From NCBI GenBank assembly GCA_963169195.1, contig CAUJDN010000070.1, forward strand, positions 1 to 43,715: DNA of 43,715 nucleotides. Reading direction: 5' to 3'. Below, piece after piece: positions 28,059-36,320 of the stretch. Each line of letters starts with the position of its first letter. Positions within the stretch are counted from its first letter, which is position 1. The notes beneath the pieces are model-generated. The model was not told the DNA's origin. It saw only the letters and a program-made list of their open reading frames with translations, and did not search any database. The position numbers and the translations under genes are program-made. This DNA is from Acidobacteriota bacterium (GTDB lineage: Bacteria; Acidobacteriota; Vicinamibacteria; Vicinamibacterales; UBA2999).

Positions 28059-28517
28059 ATGCCCGGCAACAGCGCGGGACTTCTGCTGCATCGCACGCGC
28101 CACGGTGTCGTCCAGGTACTGCTCGTCCACCCTGGGGGACCGTACTGGCAGCGCAGGGATCTGGGCTCCTGGTCCATCCCGAAAGGGGAGATCGAGGCAG
28201 GCGAGGACCCGCTGGCTGCCGCGCGGCGGGAGTTCCGCGAAGAGACCGGCGCTGAGGCCGAAGGCCCTGCGCTCGCCCTTGGAAGCATCCGGATGAAGAG
28301 CGGCAAGGTGGTCCATGCCTGGGGCATCGCCGGGGACTTCGCGCCCGAACAGCTCCGGAGCGGCACGTTCGACCTGGAATGGCCGCGCGGCTCCGGCATC
28401 GTGCGATCGTTTCCCGAAGTGGATCGCGCCGCGTGGTTTGCGCTCGACGAGGCGCACCGCCGGATCCTGCCGGCGCAGGTGCCGCTCCTGATCCGGCTGG
28501 CCGCGGCACTCGCGTGA
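28059..28517 (+). CDS. Nudix hydrolase
   Basis: 152-residue Nudix-domain protein that would hydrolyse a nucleoside diphosphate linked to another moiety. The Nudix box runs from G43 to about 65 with G43, E49, R57-E58 and E61-E62 in place (GX5EX7REUXEEXGU). N-terminal SAGLLLHRTRHGVVQVLLV forms the first strands; WSIPKGEIE is the entry to the box. The C-terminal part with FPEVDRAAWFALDEAHRRIL resembles the 'NTP pyrophosphohydrolase including oxidative damage repair' group. Substrate unknown. No SD or -10 is evident upstream. The methyltransferase gene follows after 12 bp. Confidence 0.87.
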   Translation: MPGNSAGLLLHRTRHGVVQVLLVHPGGPYWQRRDLGSWSIPKGEIEAGEDPLAAARREFREETGAEAEGPALALGSIRMKSGKVVHAWGIAGDFAPEQLRSGTFDLEWPRGSGIVRSFPEVDRAAWFALDEAHRRILPAQVPLLIRLAAALA

Positions 28518-28529
28518 CATGATGCCCGC

Positions 28530-29177
28530 ATGACGCTCCGCGAGACGTTCGGCGACATCGACATCTACCTCTTCGACCAGCTCCTTCGAGGCCGCATTGT
28601 CCTGGGCATGCGCGTCCTGGACGCCGGGTGCGGCCGCGGGCGCAATCTCGTCTACCTGCTGCGCGAGGGCTTTGACGTCAGCGCGATCGACGAGCACGCC
28701 GACGCCGTGCTTCACGTGCGGCAGACCGCGGCGCAGCTGGCACCCCGGCTGCCGGCGACTCACTTCCGTGTCGAGGCCGTGGAAAAGTGCTCCTTCCCGC
28801 CGGCGTCGTTCGACGTCGTCATCAGCAGCGCCGTGCTGCACTTCGCCAGGGACGATGAACAGTTCGACGCCATGGTGAGCGCGATGTGGCGCGTGCTGAA
28901 ACCGGGTGGGCTGCTGTTCTGCCGGCTCGCGTCCCTCATCGGACTCGAAGGAGCCCGGCCGCTTGGCAACCGCCGATTCCTGCTGCCGGACGGGTCCGAG
29001 CGCTACCTCGTCTCCGCGGAACGCCTGCTCGCGAGGACGCGCGAGCTCGGCGGCACGCTGGTCGACCCGCTGAAGACCACGGTGGTCCAGGACCAGCGTT
29101 CCATGACCACCTGGGTCGTGAGCAAGGGGGAGGCGGCCGGGCCGGACGGCCGGGCTACCGGGGCGGGCGCACCGTAG
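28530..29177 (+). CDS. Class I SAM-dependent methyltransferase (TehB/UbiE-like)
   Basis: 215-residue Rossmann-fold methyltransferase. Seen: motif I VLDAGCGRGRNLVYLL, the acidic loop VSAIDEHADAV, FDVVISSAVLHFARDDEQF as motif II/IV, and WRVLKPGGLLFCRL as motif III. The N-terminus (IDIYLFDQLLRG) is like TehB-type small-molecule methyltransferases. The Gly/Ala-rich tail after about residue 198 lies in low-complexity sequence. A CATGAT hexamer (28518-28523) ends 6 nt before the ATG and overlaps the Nudix stop region, so this gene may also have its own leaderless start. Confidence 0.85.
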   Translation: MTLRETFGDIDIYLFDQLLRGRIVLGMRVLDAGCGRGRNLVYLLREGFDVSAIDEHADAVLHVRQTAAQLAPRLPATHFRVEAVEKCSFPPASFDVVISSAVLHFARDDEQFDAMVSAMWRVLKPGGLLFCRLASLIGLEGARPLGNRRFLLPDGSERYLVSAERLLARTRELGGTLVDPLKTTVVQDQRSMTTWVVSKGEAAGPDGRATGAGAP

Positions 29178-29328
29178 TGGCCGGTGATCCGCGCCCGCAA
29201 CGCCGATCGCCGGTGGCCTGCCGGGCTGCGGCCGCACGGGTGCCCGCCATGGCCGCGGATCATCTCGGCGAGCTGCTGCCCATGGCTACCGGCCCGGACC
29301 GGCGGCGGACGGCGCCGCTTGTCACGTG

Positions 29329-30327
29329 TCACGTCCGCCTGGTCCCGTTCCCATACCGCGCCCGCGCGGCGTCCAGGCGATCGACGACGCGTGCGACGAG
29401 CGTCGGGGGATGGACGATCGTCGCCGCTGGCCCGAAACCGAGGACCCACGCCTCGAGCCCCCAGTCGATGACCACGTCGAGGGTGAGGCGCACGCCGCCA
29501 TCCGCCAGATCCTCCAGATGCTGGCTGGGATGCCAGTCGCGCTCGCGGATGTACGGTGCCTCACCGGACGTGAAATCGATCACGACACGTTCAGGTGTCC
29601 CGGAATACACGGTCAGCGAGTCTGGAAAGACCGCCGCGCTGGCCTCTCCCGGATCGAAGGTGTCCTCCAGGACGACCAGCGACTCGATGCGCTGCACGGC
29701 GAACGTGCGCATCTCGCCGTAGAGGGGCACGAAGGCGAAGAGGTACAGCGTGCCCTGTGCATAGGCCACCCGGTAGGGCTCGACGAGGTAGTCCTTCACC
29801 TGCTGGCTGGCAAACGAGTGGTAGCGCATGCGCGCGCGCCGGTGGGCGAGGATGGCGCCCATCAGCGCATCGACGAGGCGCGGCGCGGCGGAGGGCACGC
29901 GGGCCGTCTGGGCCTTCGCTGCCATGGCCGAGGGGAGCTGGTCGATGAACCGCCACAGGGCGGGCGGCAGGGCCTCGGCCAGCTTGTCGAAGGCGGACGT
30001 GAGGCTGTCGCGGAACGGGTCCCCGGCGAGGGCCGAGAGCAGCGCGCGGCTCAGATAGAGCGCGCAGAGCTCGGACAGGGACAGCCCCGCCGACGCCAGG
30101 CCGCCGAAGACCTCGCGGTTGAGCGTGTACCGCGTCCTGCCGTCCACGCGCGTCGATTCGATGGGGAAGCCGGCCTGCGCGAGCGCCGCCAGATCGCGCC
30201 GGATCGTACGCTCCGAGACGCCCTCGCCGGCCGTGTCCTGCAGGTCGGACAGCGCAAGGCCGCGGGCCCGGCCTTCGAGGGCCAGCAGGATGCGCCACTG
30301 GCGCACGATCTCGGCATGTCGTTCCAT
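29329..30327 (-). CDS. WYL-domain transcriptional regulator (YafY/DeoR type)
   Basis: 332-residue regulator with an N-terminal winged helix (about 1-60; SERTIRRDLAALAQAGFPIE and RYTLNRE wing) and a WYL domain (about 140-240; MRYHSFASQQVKDYLVEPYRVAYAQG in parts, LYLFAFVPL) that senses ligands, often nucleotides. A C-terminal WCX extension (RVVIDFTSGEAPYIRER) completes the family layout. It is divergent from the 82-aa zinc-ribbon gene with a 41-bp spacer, so the two may share regulation. A 151-bp gap separates it from the convergent methyltransferase; it contains no gene. Confidence 0.88.
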   Translation of the reverse strand: MERHAEIVRQWRILLALEGRARGLALSDLQDTAGEGVSERTIRRDLAALAQAGFPIESTRVDGRTRYTLNREVFGGLASAGLSLSELCALYLSRALLSALAGDPFRDSLTSAFDKLAEALPPALWRFIDQLPSAMAAKAQTARVPSAAPRLVDALMGAILAHRRARMRYHSFASQQVKDYLVEPYRVAYAQGTLYLFAFVPLYGEMRTFAVQRIESLVVLEDTFDPGEASAAVFPDSLTVYSGTPERVVIDFTSGEAPYIRERDWHPSQHLEDLADGGVRLTLDVVIDWGLEAWVLGFGPAATIVHPPTLVARVVDRLDAARARYGNGTRRT

Positions 30328-30368
30328 CGTGACCTCATCTGTCCAACTCGGCGGATAGCCTTGCCCGC

Positions 30369-30617
30369 ATGATGCTGCACCTTCGGTTCAGCCGGCGGGC
30401 GCCGGCCGTCAAGCACGTGTGCCGCGAATGCGAGTCGCGTCGGGCGCTTTTCCGGTACCGGGGCGTCGTCAAATGGGATCGGTACCACACGCTGTGCTTC
30501 CGGTGTTACCGGACGTACGCGGATCGCCTCAGAGCGGCGTCCCTTGTGGCGCCGGCGCCCGCCGGCCTTCCGCCGGTCGTTCCGCCGCCGGTCCAAAAAA
30601 CCGCCGCCGTGGCATAA
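30369..30617 (+). CDS. Small zinc-ribbon-like protein (82 aa)
   Basis: 82-residue protein with two CxxC pairs, CREC at about 18-21 and CFRC at about 44-47, spaced as in a zinc ribbon, in a basic aromatic context (ALFRYRGVVKWDRYHTL). The last 25 residues are Ala/Pro/Val-rich. No family is recognised. It starts at a double ATG 7 nt after a weak TAGCCT and diverges from the WYL regulator. It is followed 35 bp later by the cytochrome gene, which has its own promoter. Confidence 0.7.
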   Translation: MMLHLRFSRRAPAVKHVCRECESRRALFRYRGVVKWDRYHTLCFRCYRTYADRLRAASLVAPAPAGLPPVVPPPVQKTAAVA

Positions 30618-30638
30618 CGGCCGAAGGCGCGACGCCTG

Positions 30639-30644
30639 TATACT
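30639..30644 (+). promoter_or_regulatory. -10 hexamer (TATACT) for the multiheme cytochrome
   Basis: TATACT ends 8 nt before the ATG at 30653; no SD between. Leaderless start predicted. Confidence 0.5.
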
Positions 30645-30652
30645 CTCCGGGT

Positions 30653-31429
30653 ATGCGTAGCGTCGTCGTTCGTGCCCCCTTCCTGCTCGCCCTCGTCATC
30701 CTCGGGGGATGGGCGGTGTCCGTCCAGGCCCAGTCCAGTCGGTGTGCCGACTGCCATATCGCCAACCAGCAATCGGCCGCCCCCAACTGGAGCGGGTTTG
30801 CCCTCCGCCACCTGCAGGACTGGGATTTCTCGCCCCACTCGCGCAACAACGTGGGCTGCGAGAAGTGCCACGGCGGCAATCCCAACACGTTCGAGAAGTT
30901 CCAGGCGCACCAGAACCTGCTGCCGGCGTCGAGTCCGGCCAGCCCGGTGAGCCGGGTCAACCTCCCGAAGACCTGCGGCACGTGCCACACGGGTCCGTTC
31001 GTCTCGTTCCAGAAGAGCCAGCACTACAAACTGCTGCTGAGCGGGGACGATCGCGGCCCGACCTGCTCCACCTGCCACGGGGAAGTCGGCGCGCACCTGC
31101 TGTCGCCGGCCTCGCTGTCGCGCCAGTGCTCCAGCTGCCACGGTCCCGGCCGCGAACAGGAACGGACCGGCCGCGCCGACGAGGCCCGGATGCTCATGAC
31201 CGAGGTCCGCGAGGTGCGCGCACGCCTGAACCAGGCGCAGGCCATCATCCGCCGCATCAAGGACCAGGCCCTGCGCGCGAAGTTCGAGGATCAGTACCGC
31301 CAGGCGGAAGTGCCCATCATCGAGGCGGCCAACGCCGGTCACGAGTTCGTGTTCGACAACCTCCAGGAGCGGCTGGACCGCGCCCGGCAACGGACCGAGG
31401 CGCTCATGGACGCCCTGGCCAACCAGTAG
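30653..31429 (+). CDS. Periplasmic pentaheme c-type cytochrome
   Basis: 258-residue exported protein with a signal peptide (1-26, ending VQA|Q) and five CxxCH heme-attachment motifs at residues 31-35, 69-73, 108-112, 138-142 and 159-163. Several isolated histidines (H53, H62, H86, H124, H148) could be distal ligands. The C-terminal 95 residues are a charged helical or coiled-coil region without hemes, as in some NrfA/HAO-related multiheme proteins. It probably carries electrons in the periplasm; no partner reductase is adjacent. Its last 26 bases overlap the 3' end of convergent truA. Confidence 0.85.
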   Translation: MRSVVVRAPFLLALVILGGWAVSVQAQSSRCADCHIANQQSAAPNWSGFALRHLQDWDFSPHSRNNVGCEKCHGGNPNTFEKFQAHQNLLPASSPASPVSRVNLPKTCGTCHTGPFVSFQKSQHYKLLLSGDDRGPTCSTCHGEVGAHLLSPASLSRQCSSCHGPGREQERTGRADEARMLMTEVREVRARLNQAQAIIRRIKDQALRAKFEDQYRQAEVPIIEAANAGHEFVFDNLQERLDRARQRTEALMDALANQ

Positions 31430-32204
31430 CCACCGCGAACGCCGGGACGAGAGGCAGGTGCCGCTCGTCCCGCTGATAGAAGACGCGTTCCAGGAACAAC
31501 CCGGAAGCCGGGGCGGTCAGTCGCGCCGGCATCCCGGAGTCCTCGCGGAGGAGCCGTTCGACCGATTCCGGATCCAGCCGTCCGCATCCCACTTCCACCA
31601 GCACCCCCACCATCCGGCGCACCATCTTCCAGATGAAGTGCGACCCGCCCACGCGGATGAGAATGAGATCGCCCGCCTCGGCCACGCCGACCTCCTCGAC
31701 GTGCACCTCCGTGGACTTCTCCTCGGGGTCGTCGTCGCTGAAGGAGCGGAAATCGTGCATGCCCGCGAAGCGTGCGCCAGCGGCGCGCATCCGCTCGGCG
31801 TCGATGCCGTCCCTGACCCACCACACGTAGGGCTTCGCAAACGCCGATCGGCGCCGGCTCACCTGGTAGAGGTAGCTGCGGGCCACGGCCGCGTGCCGGG
31901 CGTGGAAGCGCGCGGGCGCGGGATCGATGCGCCGCAGGTTGATGTCCGCGGGCAGTTCGTCGTTCACCTGCCGGCGCAACGTCTCCGGAGGCACCCGGAG
32001 ATTGATGTCGAGGTGCGCCACCTGGTGCAACGCGTGCACGCCCGCATCGGTCCGGCCAGAGCCCTGGAACTCGAACGACCGCTGGCCCGTGGCCTCGGCG
32101 ATGGCGCGCTCGATCTCGCCCTGCACCGTCCGCGCGTTCTTCTGCTTCTGCCAGCCGCTGTAGCGTGTGCCGGCGTATTCGAGGGTCACCTTGTAGCGGG
32201 GCAT
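31404..32204 (-). CDS. truA: tRNA pseudouridine(38-40) synthase TruA
   Basis: TruA isomerises U38-U40 in the anticodon stem of many tRNAs. 266 residues, as usual. Seen: YKVTLEYAGTRYSGWQKQ at the N-terminus, GSGRTDAGVHALHQVAH with the catalytic Asp, HARHAAVARSYLYQV, and HDFRSFSD. The C-terminal RVGGSHFIWKMVRRMVGVL is also typical. A TATGAT hexamer (32214-32219) ends 9 nt before the ATG on the minus strand, so the transcript would have a very short leader. The divergent ridA promoter is 21 bp away. Confidence 0.95.
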   Translation of the reverse strand: MPRYKVTLEYAGTRYSGWQKQKNARTVQGEIERAIAEATGQRSFEFQGSGRTDAGVHALHQVAHLDINLRVPPETLRRQVNDELPADINLRRIDPAPARFHARHAAVARSYLYQVSRRRSAFAKPYVWWVRDGIDAERMRAAGARFAGMHDFRSFSDDDPEEKSTEVHVEEVGVAEAGDLILIRVGGSHFIWKMVRRMVGVLVEVGCGRLDPESVERLLREDSGMPARLTAPASGLFLERVFYQRDERHLPLVPAFAVATGWPGRP

Positions 32205-32213
32205 CGCGGTCCG

Positions 32214-32219
32214 ATCATA
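32214..32219 (-). promoter_or_regulatory. -10 hexamer (TATGAT) for truA
   Basis: TATGAT on the minus strand, 9 nt before the truA ATG at 32204. It is back to back with the ridA -10 (32240-32245). Confidence 0.45.
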
Positions 32220-32239
32220 GTCGGGAGCCGGCAGTCGGC

Positions 32240-32245
32240 TAGAAT
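32240..32245 (+). promoter_or_regulatory. -10 hexamer (TAGAAT) for ridA
   Basis: TAGAAT ends 6 nt before the ATG at 32252, identical in sequence and spacing to the acylphosphatase gene (40766-40771). No -35 is evident. Confidence 0.5.
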
Positions 32246-32251
32246 GCCGCG

Positions 32252-32635
32252 ATGCACAAGCCCGTTCACGCCGCCAATCTGCCCACGCCCGTCGGCCCGT
32301 ACTCGCCGGGCATGAACTTCGAACGCCTCATCTTCGTGTCGGGCCAGGGCGCGACCGACCCGGCCACCGGCCAGCTGGCCGGTTCCGACGTGGCGGCGCA
32401 GACCGAGCAGTGCCTGAAGAACGTTCGCGCCATCCTGCAGGCGGCGGGCTCGGATCTGCAGCACGTGCTGCGGTGCGGGGTGTTCCTGCTGGACATGACG
32501 GAGTTCCAGCAGATGAACGCGGTCTACGCGCGCGTGTTTGGCGATCATCGCCCGGCGCGGACCACCATCCAGGCGGCGGGGCTTCCGGGCGAGGGCCTGC
32601 GCGTGGAAATCGACTGCATCGCCTACGTGCCGTAG
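32252..32635 (+). CDS. ridA: RidA-family reactive intermediate (enamine/imine) deaminase
   Basis: 127-residue RidA/YjgF/UK114 protein, a trimer that hydrolyses reactive 2-aminoacrylate and related imines released by PLP enzymes. Seen: PVGPYSPGMNFERLIFVSGQ at the N-terminus, VRAILQAAGSDLQHVLRCGVFL, the key arginine in RPARTTIQAAGLP, and VEIDCIAYVP at the end. All residues of the RidA subgroup active site appear present. It is convergent with the SPFH gene 4 bp away. Confidence 0.94.
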   Translation: MHKPVHAANLPTPVGPYSPGMNFERLIFVSGQGATDPATGQLAGSDVAAQTEQCLKNVRAILQAAGSDLQHVLRCGVFLLDMTEFQQMNAVYARVFGDHRPARTTIQAAGLPGEGLRVEIDCIAYVP

Positions 32636-32639
32636 ACGC

Positions 32640-33563
32640 CTACTTCTTGCCCTGGCTGACGATGTTCATCGCCGTGCTGATGACCGAGGCGATGTCCACG
32701 AGGTTGGACGGCAGGATGACGGTGTCAGCGTTGTTGATCACCTTGCCGAATTCGCCGATGTACTGCTCGGCCACTTTCAGCTGAATCGCTTCCGCGCCGC
32801 CCGGCAGCTGCGTGGCCTCCGCCACCCGTCGGATGCCTTCGGCCGTGGCCGTGGCCACGGCGAGGATGGCCTCGGCCTGGCCCTCCGCCTCGTTGATCTG
32901 CTGCGTCTTGCGCGCCTCCGAGGCCTTGATGGTCTGCTGCTTGTCGCCCTCGGCATTGTTGATGGCCGCGTCGCGCTGGCCCTCGGACGTGAGGATCACG
33001 GCGCGCTTCTCGCGCTCGGCGCGCATCTGCTTTTCCATGGCCGCCAGCACGTCCGCCGGCGGCGTGATGTTCTTGATCTCGTAACGGAGCACCTTGACGC
33101 CCCACGGCTCCGTCGCCTTGTCGAGTTCGGCGACCACGGCCGTGTTGATGTTGGTGCGCTCCTCGAACGTCCGGTCCAGGTCGATCTTGCCCACCTCGCT
33201 GCGCAGCGTCGTCTGGGCCAGCTGCGAGATGGCGAACAGGTAGTCCGAGATGCCGTACGAGGCACGCTCCGGGTTCAGGACCTTCAGGTAGAGGACGCCG
33301 TCCACGCCGACCTGCACGTTGTCGCGCGTGATGCACACCTGCGCCGGGATGTCCACCGCCGACTCCTTCAGCGAGTGCTTGTAGCGGATGACGTCGATGA
33401 AAGGCACGAGGATATGGAAGCCGGCGTCGAGCGTGCCGGAGTAGCGCCCCAGGCGCTCCACGACGAACGCGCTCTGCTGTGGCACCACGATGGCGGTCTT
33501 CGCCAGGACGATGAGCACCAGGATGGCAAGGAGGATGATGACGAACAGGCCGCCTTCGAACAT
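32640..33563 (-). CDS. SPFH/stomatin-like membrane protein (QmcA type)
   Basis: 307-residue SPFH (band 7) protein. An N-terminal membrane anchor (FVIILLAILVLIVLAKTAIV in part) is followed by the SPFH domain (QQSAFVVERLGRYSGTLDAG, RDNVQVGVDGVLYLKVLNPE) and a long charged coiled coil (about 180-265) that drives oligomerisation into membrane microdomains. It is downstream of a short NfeD gene on the same strand, a pairing known from the QmcA/YbbK-NfeD1b system. The ATG has an SD (AGGAG, 8 nt) unlike the leaderless first genes, as expected for an internal operon gene. Confidence 0.93.
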   Translation of the reverse strand: MFEGGLFVIILLAILVLIVLAKTAIVVPQQSAFVVERLGRYSGTLDAGFHILVPFIDVIRYKHSLKESAVDIPAQVCITRDNVQVGVDGVLYLKVLNPERASYGISDYLFAISQLAQTTLRSEVGKIDLDRTFEERTNINTAVVAELDKATEPWGVKVLRYEIKNITPPADVLAAMEKQMRAEREKRAVILTSEGQRDAAINNAEGDKQQTIKASEARKTQQINEAEGQAEAILAVATATAEGIRRVAEATQLPGGAEAIQLKVAEQYIGEFGKVINNADTVILPSNLVDIASVISTAMNIVSQGKK

Positions 33564-33580
33564 GGGACGCTCCTAGGGGA

Positions 33581-33611
33581 GGGTGCAGGGGTGCACGGTG
33601 CACGGGTGCAG
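33581..33611 (-). repeat. NTGCACC(C) tandem repeat upstream of the SPFH gene
   Basis: On the minus strand four units CTGCACCC, GTGCACC, GTGCACCC, CTGCACCC, ending 17 nt before the SPFH ATG and just upstream of its SD. A related array precedes apt (41056-41100). Confidence 0.75.
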
Positions 33612-33634
33612 CTGCGTGCGCGGCGCCTCGGCGG

Positions 33635-34072
33635 TCACGACGCCTGCTCCGGGCGGACCCCCAGCAACAGGCCGTCCACCGTGACGACCGTGCAGCGCTG
33701 CCCCGTGTAGATGGGGACGGCCGCGATGTTGCGTGCGCTCCAGGTGGAGCCCCGGACCTCGACTCGGCCCACGTCGCCGGGCTCGATGGCGCCCTGGGGG
33801 ACCGCCAGCACGCCGACCAGCGAGTCCACGTCGAGCGGGGGAGGCGCCTGGAAGCGCGACTGCAGCTTCCCCCTGAAGAGAACCAGGTAGCCGAGGGACA
33901 GGAGCGAGAAGAGCAGCCACTGCGCCCAGCCGGCATCGACGGCGCCGAGGCGCTGCAGCACACCCACCGTGAGGGCACCCAGGCCGAAGAACATGATGAA
34001 GAACCCGCTCGGCGTGGCCAGTTCCAGCACCATCAGGGCCAGCCCCCCGGCGATCCACATCCACCACTCCAT
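33635..34072 (-). CDS. NfeD-family protein (short NfeD1b type)
   Basis: 145-residue NfeD protein: four hydrophobic segments (MWIAGGLALMVLELATPSG, FFIMFFGLGALTVGVL, and others to about residue 70) and a C-terminal OB fold (about 90-145; LVGVLAVPQGAIEPGDVGRV, VYIYTGQRC-like strand). It lacks the N-terminal serine protease of long NfeD. Short NfeD proteins pair with SPFH proteins, as here. The ATG at 34072 is 7 nt after a perfect TATAAT on the minus strand; an in-frame ATG at 34081 lies inside that hexamer and is discounted. Confidence 0.88.
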   Translation of the reverse strand: MEWWMWIAGGLALMVLELATPSGFFIMFFGLGALTVGVLQRLGAVDAGWAQWLLFSLLSLGYLVLFRGKLQSRFQAPPPLDVDSLVGVLAVPQGAIEPGDVGRVEVRGSTWSARNIAAVPIYTGQRCTVVTVDGLLLGVRPEQAS

Positions 34073-34079
34073 GCCGCGC

Positions 34080-34085
34080 ATTATA
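34080..34085 (-). promoter_or_regulatory. -10 hexamer (TATAAT) for nfeD-SPFH
   Basis: Perfect consensus TATAAT on the minus strand ends 7 nt before the ATG at 34072, which puts the expected first nucleotide on the A of the start codon. Confidence 0.65.
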
Positions 34086-34104
34086 GGGCTTTGCCGGGTT
34101 CGCG

Positions 34105-34110
34105 TATGAT
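34105..34110 (+). promoter_or_regulatory. -10 hexamer (TATGAT) for surE
   Basis: TATGAT ends 11 nt before the ATG at 34122. The earlier ATG at 34113 is only 2 nt after the hexamer and would be upstream of the expected start of transcription. Confidence 0.45.
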
Positions 34111-34121
34111 GAATGGTTCCT

Positions 34122-34859
34122 ATGCCATCCATTCTCGTGACCAACGATGACGGCGTGTCGTCTGCGGGGATCCATGTCCTGGCGGAAGTTCTGAAGCCCC
34201 TCGGGGACATCACCGTCGTGGCGCCCACGCAGGAGGCGTCAGCCATCGGGCACGCGCTGACCCTGCGCCGCCCCTTGCGCCTCGAGGAGCACGGCCCCGG
34301 CGTGTACGCGGTGGACGGCACCCCCACCGACTGCGTGAACCTCGGCGTCGAGATCGTGCTGAAGCGCATGCCTGATCTCGTCGTCTCCGGCATCAACAAG
34401 GGGTGGAACCTGGGCGACGACATCACCTATTCAGGGACCGTTGCCGGGGCCATGGAGGCCGCCCTGCTGGGCATCCCCGCCATCGCCGTGTCGCTGAAGC
34501 GCACGCCGGCGTTCGACTTCTCGTTCGCCGCGGACGCGGCCGCGCTCGTGGCCCGCCGGGTCCTGGCGACCCGGTGGCCCGCGCGGACGTTCCTGAACAT
34601 CAACGTCAACTCGGGCCAACCCAGGGGCTTCCGCGTCACGACCCAGGCGCGACGCAACCACGTGACGAAGATCGACTCCCGCCTCGACCCGCGTGGCCAG
34701 CCGTACTACTGGATCGAGGAAGCGCTGGACGACTGGCACCCCGAAGGCGGGCGGTCGGACTACGAGGCCGTCATGGAAGGGTATGTGTCGGTGACGCCGC
34801 TCCAGGCCGACCTCACCGATCACGGCGCCCTGGCCGCACTCGAGTCGCTGATCGGATGA
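34122..34859 (+). CDS. surE: 5'-nucleotidase SurE
   Basis: SurE removes phosphate from nucleoside 5'- and 3'-monophosphates and short polyphosphate. About 245 residues. Seen: ILVTNDDGVSSAGIH with the metal-binding Asp-Asp pair, VVAPTQEASAIGHALTL with Ser, VDGTPTDCVNLGV, and VSGINKGWNLGDDITYSGTV with Asn. The start is taken as ATG 34122 (MPSILVTNDDG); an in-frame ATG at 34113 (MVP...) is equally possible by homology but is too near the -10. It converges with the collagen-like gene; the 180-bp spacer has a small hairpin GAGGGC/GCCCTC at 34893-34906 and no gene. Confidence 0.94.
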   Translation: MPSILVTNDDGVSSAGIHVLAEVLKPLGDITVVAPTQEASAIGHALTLRRPLRLEEHGPGVYAVDGTPTDCVNLGVEIVLKRMPDLVVSGINKGWNLGDDITYSGTVAGAMEAALLGIPAIAVSLKRTPAFDFSFAADAAALVARRVLATRWPARTFLNINVNSGQPRGFRVTTQARRNHVTKIDSRLDPRGQPYYWIEEALDDWHPEGGRSDYEAVMEGYVSVTPLQADLTDHGALAALESLIG

Positions 34860-35039
34860 CGGAGCCCCTGGGCAATTCCGTCGCGGGCTCCCGAGGGCGT
34901 GCCCTCAGTGCGACCGACCGGGCGCCGGTGACGAATGAAGCGGGCACCGGGAGGGGCGCGCCAGGCTCGCGTCCCGGTGATCGATTCCACCAGGACGCGC
35001 GGCGTGGCGCGACCCTCCCGTCGCCAATGAGTGCCAGCG

Positions 35040-35936
35040 CTAGGGCAGGGTAGTCACGCAGACGGCAGTAACGGTCAAGGTCCATGTCGGCGTGCCGGTC
35101 TGGTTCTCGCGCACCGTCACCGTCCAGTCGCTGGGGCTGCCTGGGCCGTTGCCCAGCACCGCCGTGGTCGTGACGCCACTGGCCACGAACCCTCCTCCAA
35201 GGACGACCTTGCCCACCGGGCACGACGCCGTGATCGTCTTGGTGGACGTCGTGTTGGCGGGGCTGGCAGCCACGACCTGCTCGTAGCCGCTCACCCCGGC
35301 GATTCCCTGCGGCCCCTGGGCGCCCACCGGGCCCTGCGGCCCCTGCGGGCCCACCGCACCATCCGCTCCTGCCGGCCCCTGCGGCCCGGCCGCGCCGGCC
35401 GGTCCCGGGTCACCCTGCGGCCCCTGCGGGCCCGCCGCACCTGGATGGCCCTGCGGCCCTGCAGGTCCCTGGGGCCCCTGAGGCCCGACTGGCCCTGGCG
35501 TCCCGATCACGCCGCCAAGCAGATCGCCGTTTCGAAGCACGAGACCCGCCCAGCCGAGAACCGGTGCAAACGACGCGTTCGTCGATGTGACGGCCGCGAG
35601 ATAGTAGCGGTCGAGCACGGTCCCGCGGAAGGGCGGCGTCACCCGGACCTCGACCTGCCCCGTCCCGTCGAGAACGCCCATGGCCAGTACAACCGCATCG
35701 GGGCCAACAGGCAGCGCGGCGCCTCCGTGGGTCAGCCCCGCGCCGGTGGGACTGCCGCCCACCGCATAGAACTGTCCCGGCGTGCCGACCACGGTCACCG
35801 TGACCGAGGCACCGGGGGACACGATATCCGCAGTCACCGAGGCCTGCACCGATTGCGCGTGTGCCGGCGCGGCCGCGGCCAGCACAGCGGCGACCGCGAT
35901 TGCCCGACTGACCATGTATCTCATGAGCTTCTGCAT
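35040..35936 (-). CDS. Exported collagen-like (Gly-X-Y) repeat protein
   Basis: 298-residue secreted protein: signal peptide to about residue 28 ([14 protein letters not shown]), a globular beta-rich domain ([19 protein letters not shown] onward, about 29-140), 24 uninterrupted Gly-X-Y triplets rich in GPQ, GPA and GPV (about 145-217), and a C-terminal domain of about 80 residues with [19 protein letters not shown]. Gly-X-Y proteins of this kind can form triple helices on bacterial surfaces. The C-terminal domain resembles the tails that follow collagen-like stretches in other bacterial exported proteins. GGAG lies about 10-12 nt upstream of the ATG at 35936. Role unknown. Confidence 0.85.
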   Translation of the reverse strand: MQKLMRYMVSRAIAVAAVLAAAAPAHAQSVQASVTADIVSPGASVTVTVVGTPGQFYAVGGSPTGAGLTHGGAALPVGPDAVVLAMGVLDGTGQVEVRVTPPFRGTVLDRYYLAAVTSTNASFAPVLGWAGLVLRNGDLLGGVIGTPGPVGPQGPQGPAGPQGHPGAAGPQGPQGDPGPAGAAGPQGPAGADGAVGPQGPQGPVGAQGPQGIAGVSGYEQVVAASPANTTSTKTITASCPVGKVVLGGGFVASGVTTTAVLGNGPGSPSDWTVTVRENQTGTPTWTLTVTAVCVTTLP

Positions 35937-36230
35937 TAGGCGACTCCACCAGCGGAGACAGCGGCCAGATGGCCGCCTGGGAATCCGCTTTGACCTTCCT
36001 TCGAGCCATAGCAACATGACAAGTTCGCAATCGACACTCGCAACTTTCGATCCATCATCTAAACGAACATCGATGCACACGAAGGCACAAAATGACGCCC
36101 CGCCAGCTGTCGCAAGAGTGCTCTTGACAGCCGTCTGCGTCGCATTGTGTCGTTTGGTGACAAAAATTGTAAGGGCCGCGATGAATTGTGCCGGGCCGCT
36201 CCTCGCCTGTGATACACTCCAACCTGCTCT
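35937..36230. other. 294-bp AT-richer intergenic region
   Basis: The region between the collagen-like gene and tRNA-Pro is clearly lower in GC than the flanks. It holds an inverted repeat GCGGCCA-GA-TGGCCGC near 35963-35978 in the leader of the collagen-like gene, and a TGTGATACACT stretch (36208-36218) that is the likely -10 of tRNA-Pro with a possible -35 TTGTGC at 36186. I see no coding frame with the window's codon bias and no riboswitch I can identify. Confidence 0.5.
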
Positions 36231-36307
<77 letters not shown>

Positions 36308-36320
36308 CCATCCGCCGGAC

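Noticed and set aside
34113..34121. SurE start at ATG 34113
   Set aside because: It lies 2 nt after the TATGAT hexamer, upstream of the expected transcription start, and adds only MVP to the conserved N-terminus. It cannot be fully excluded.
35937..36230. Possible riboswitch or structured RNA in the leader of the collagen-like gene
   Set aside because: Only one short inverted repeat is visible, and I could match no conserved riboswitch core such as those for c-di-GMP, cobalamin or SAM.
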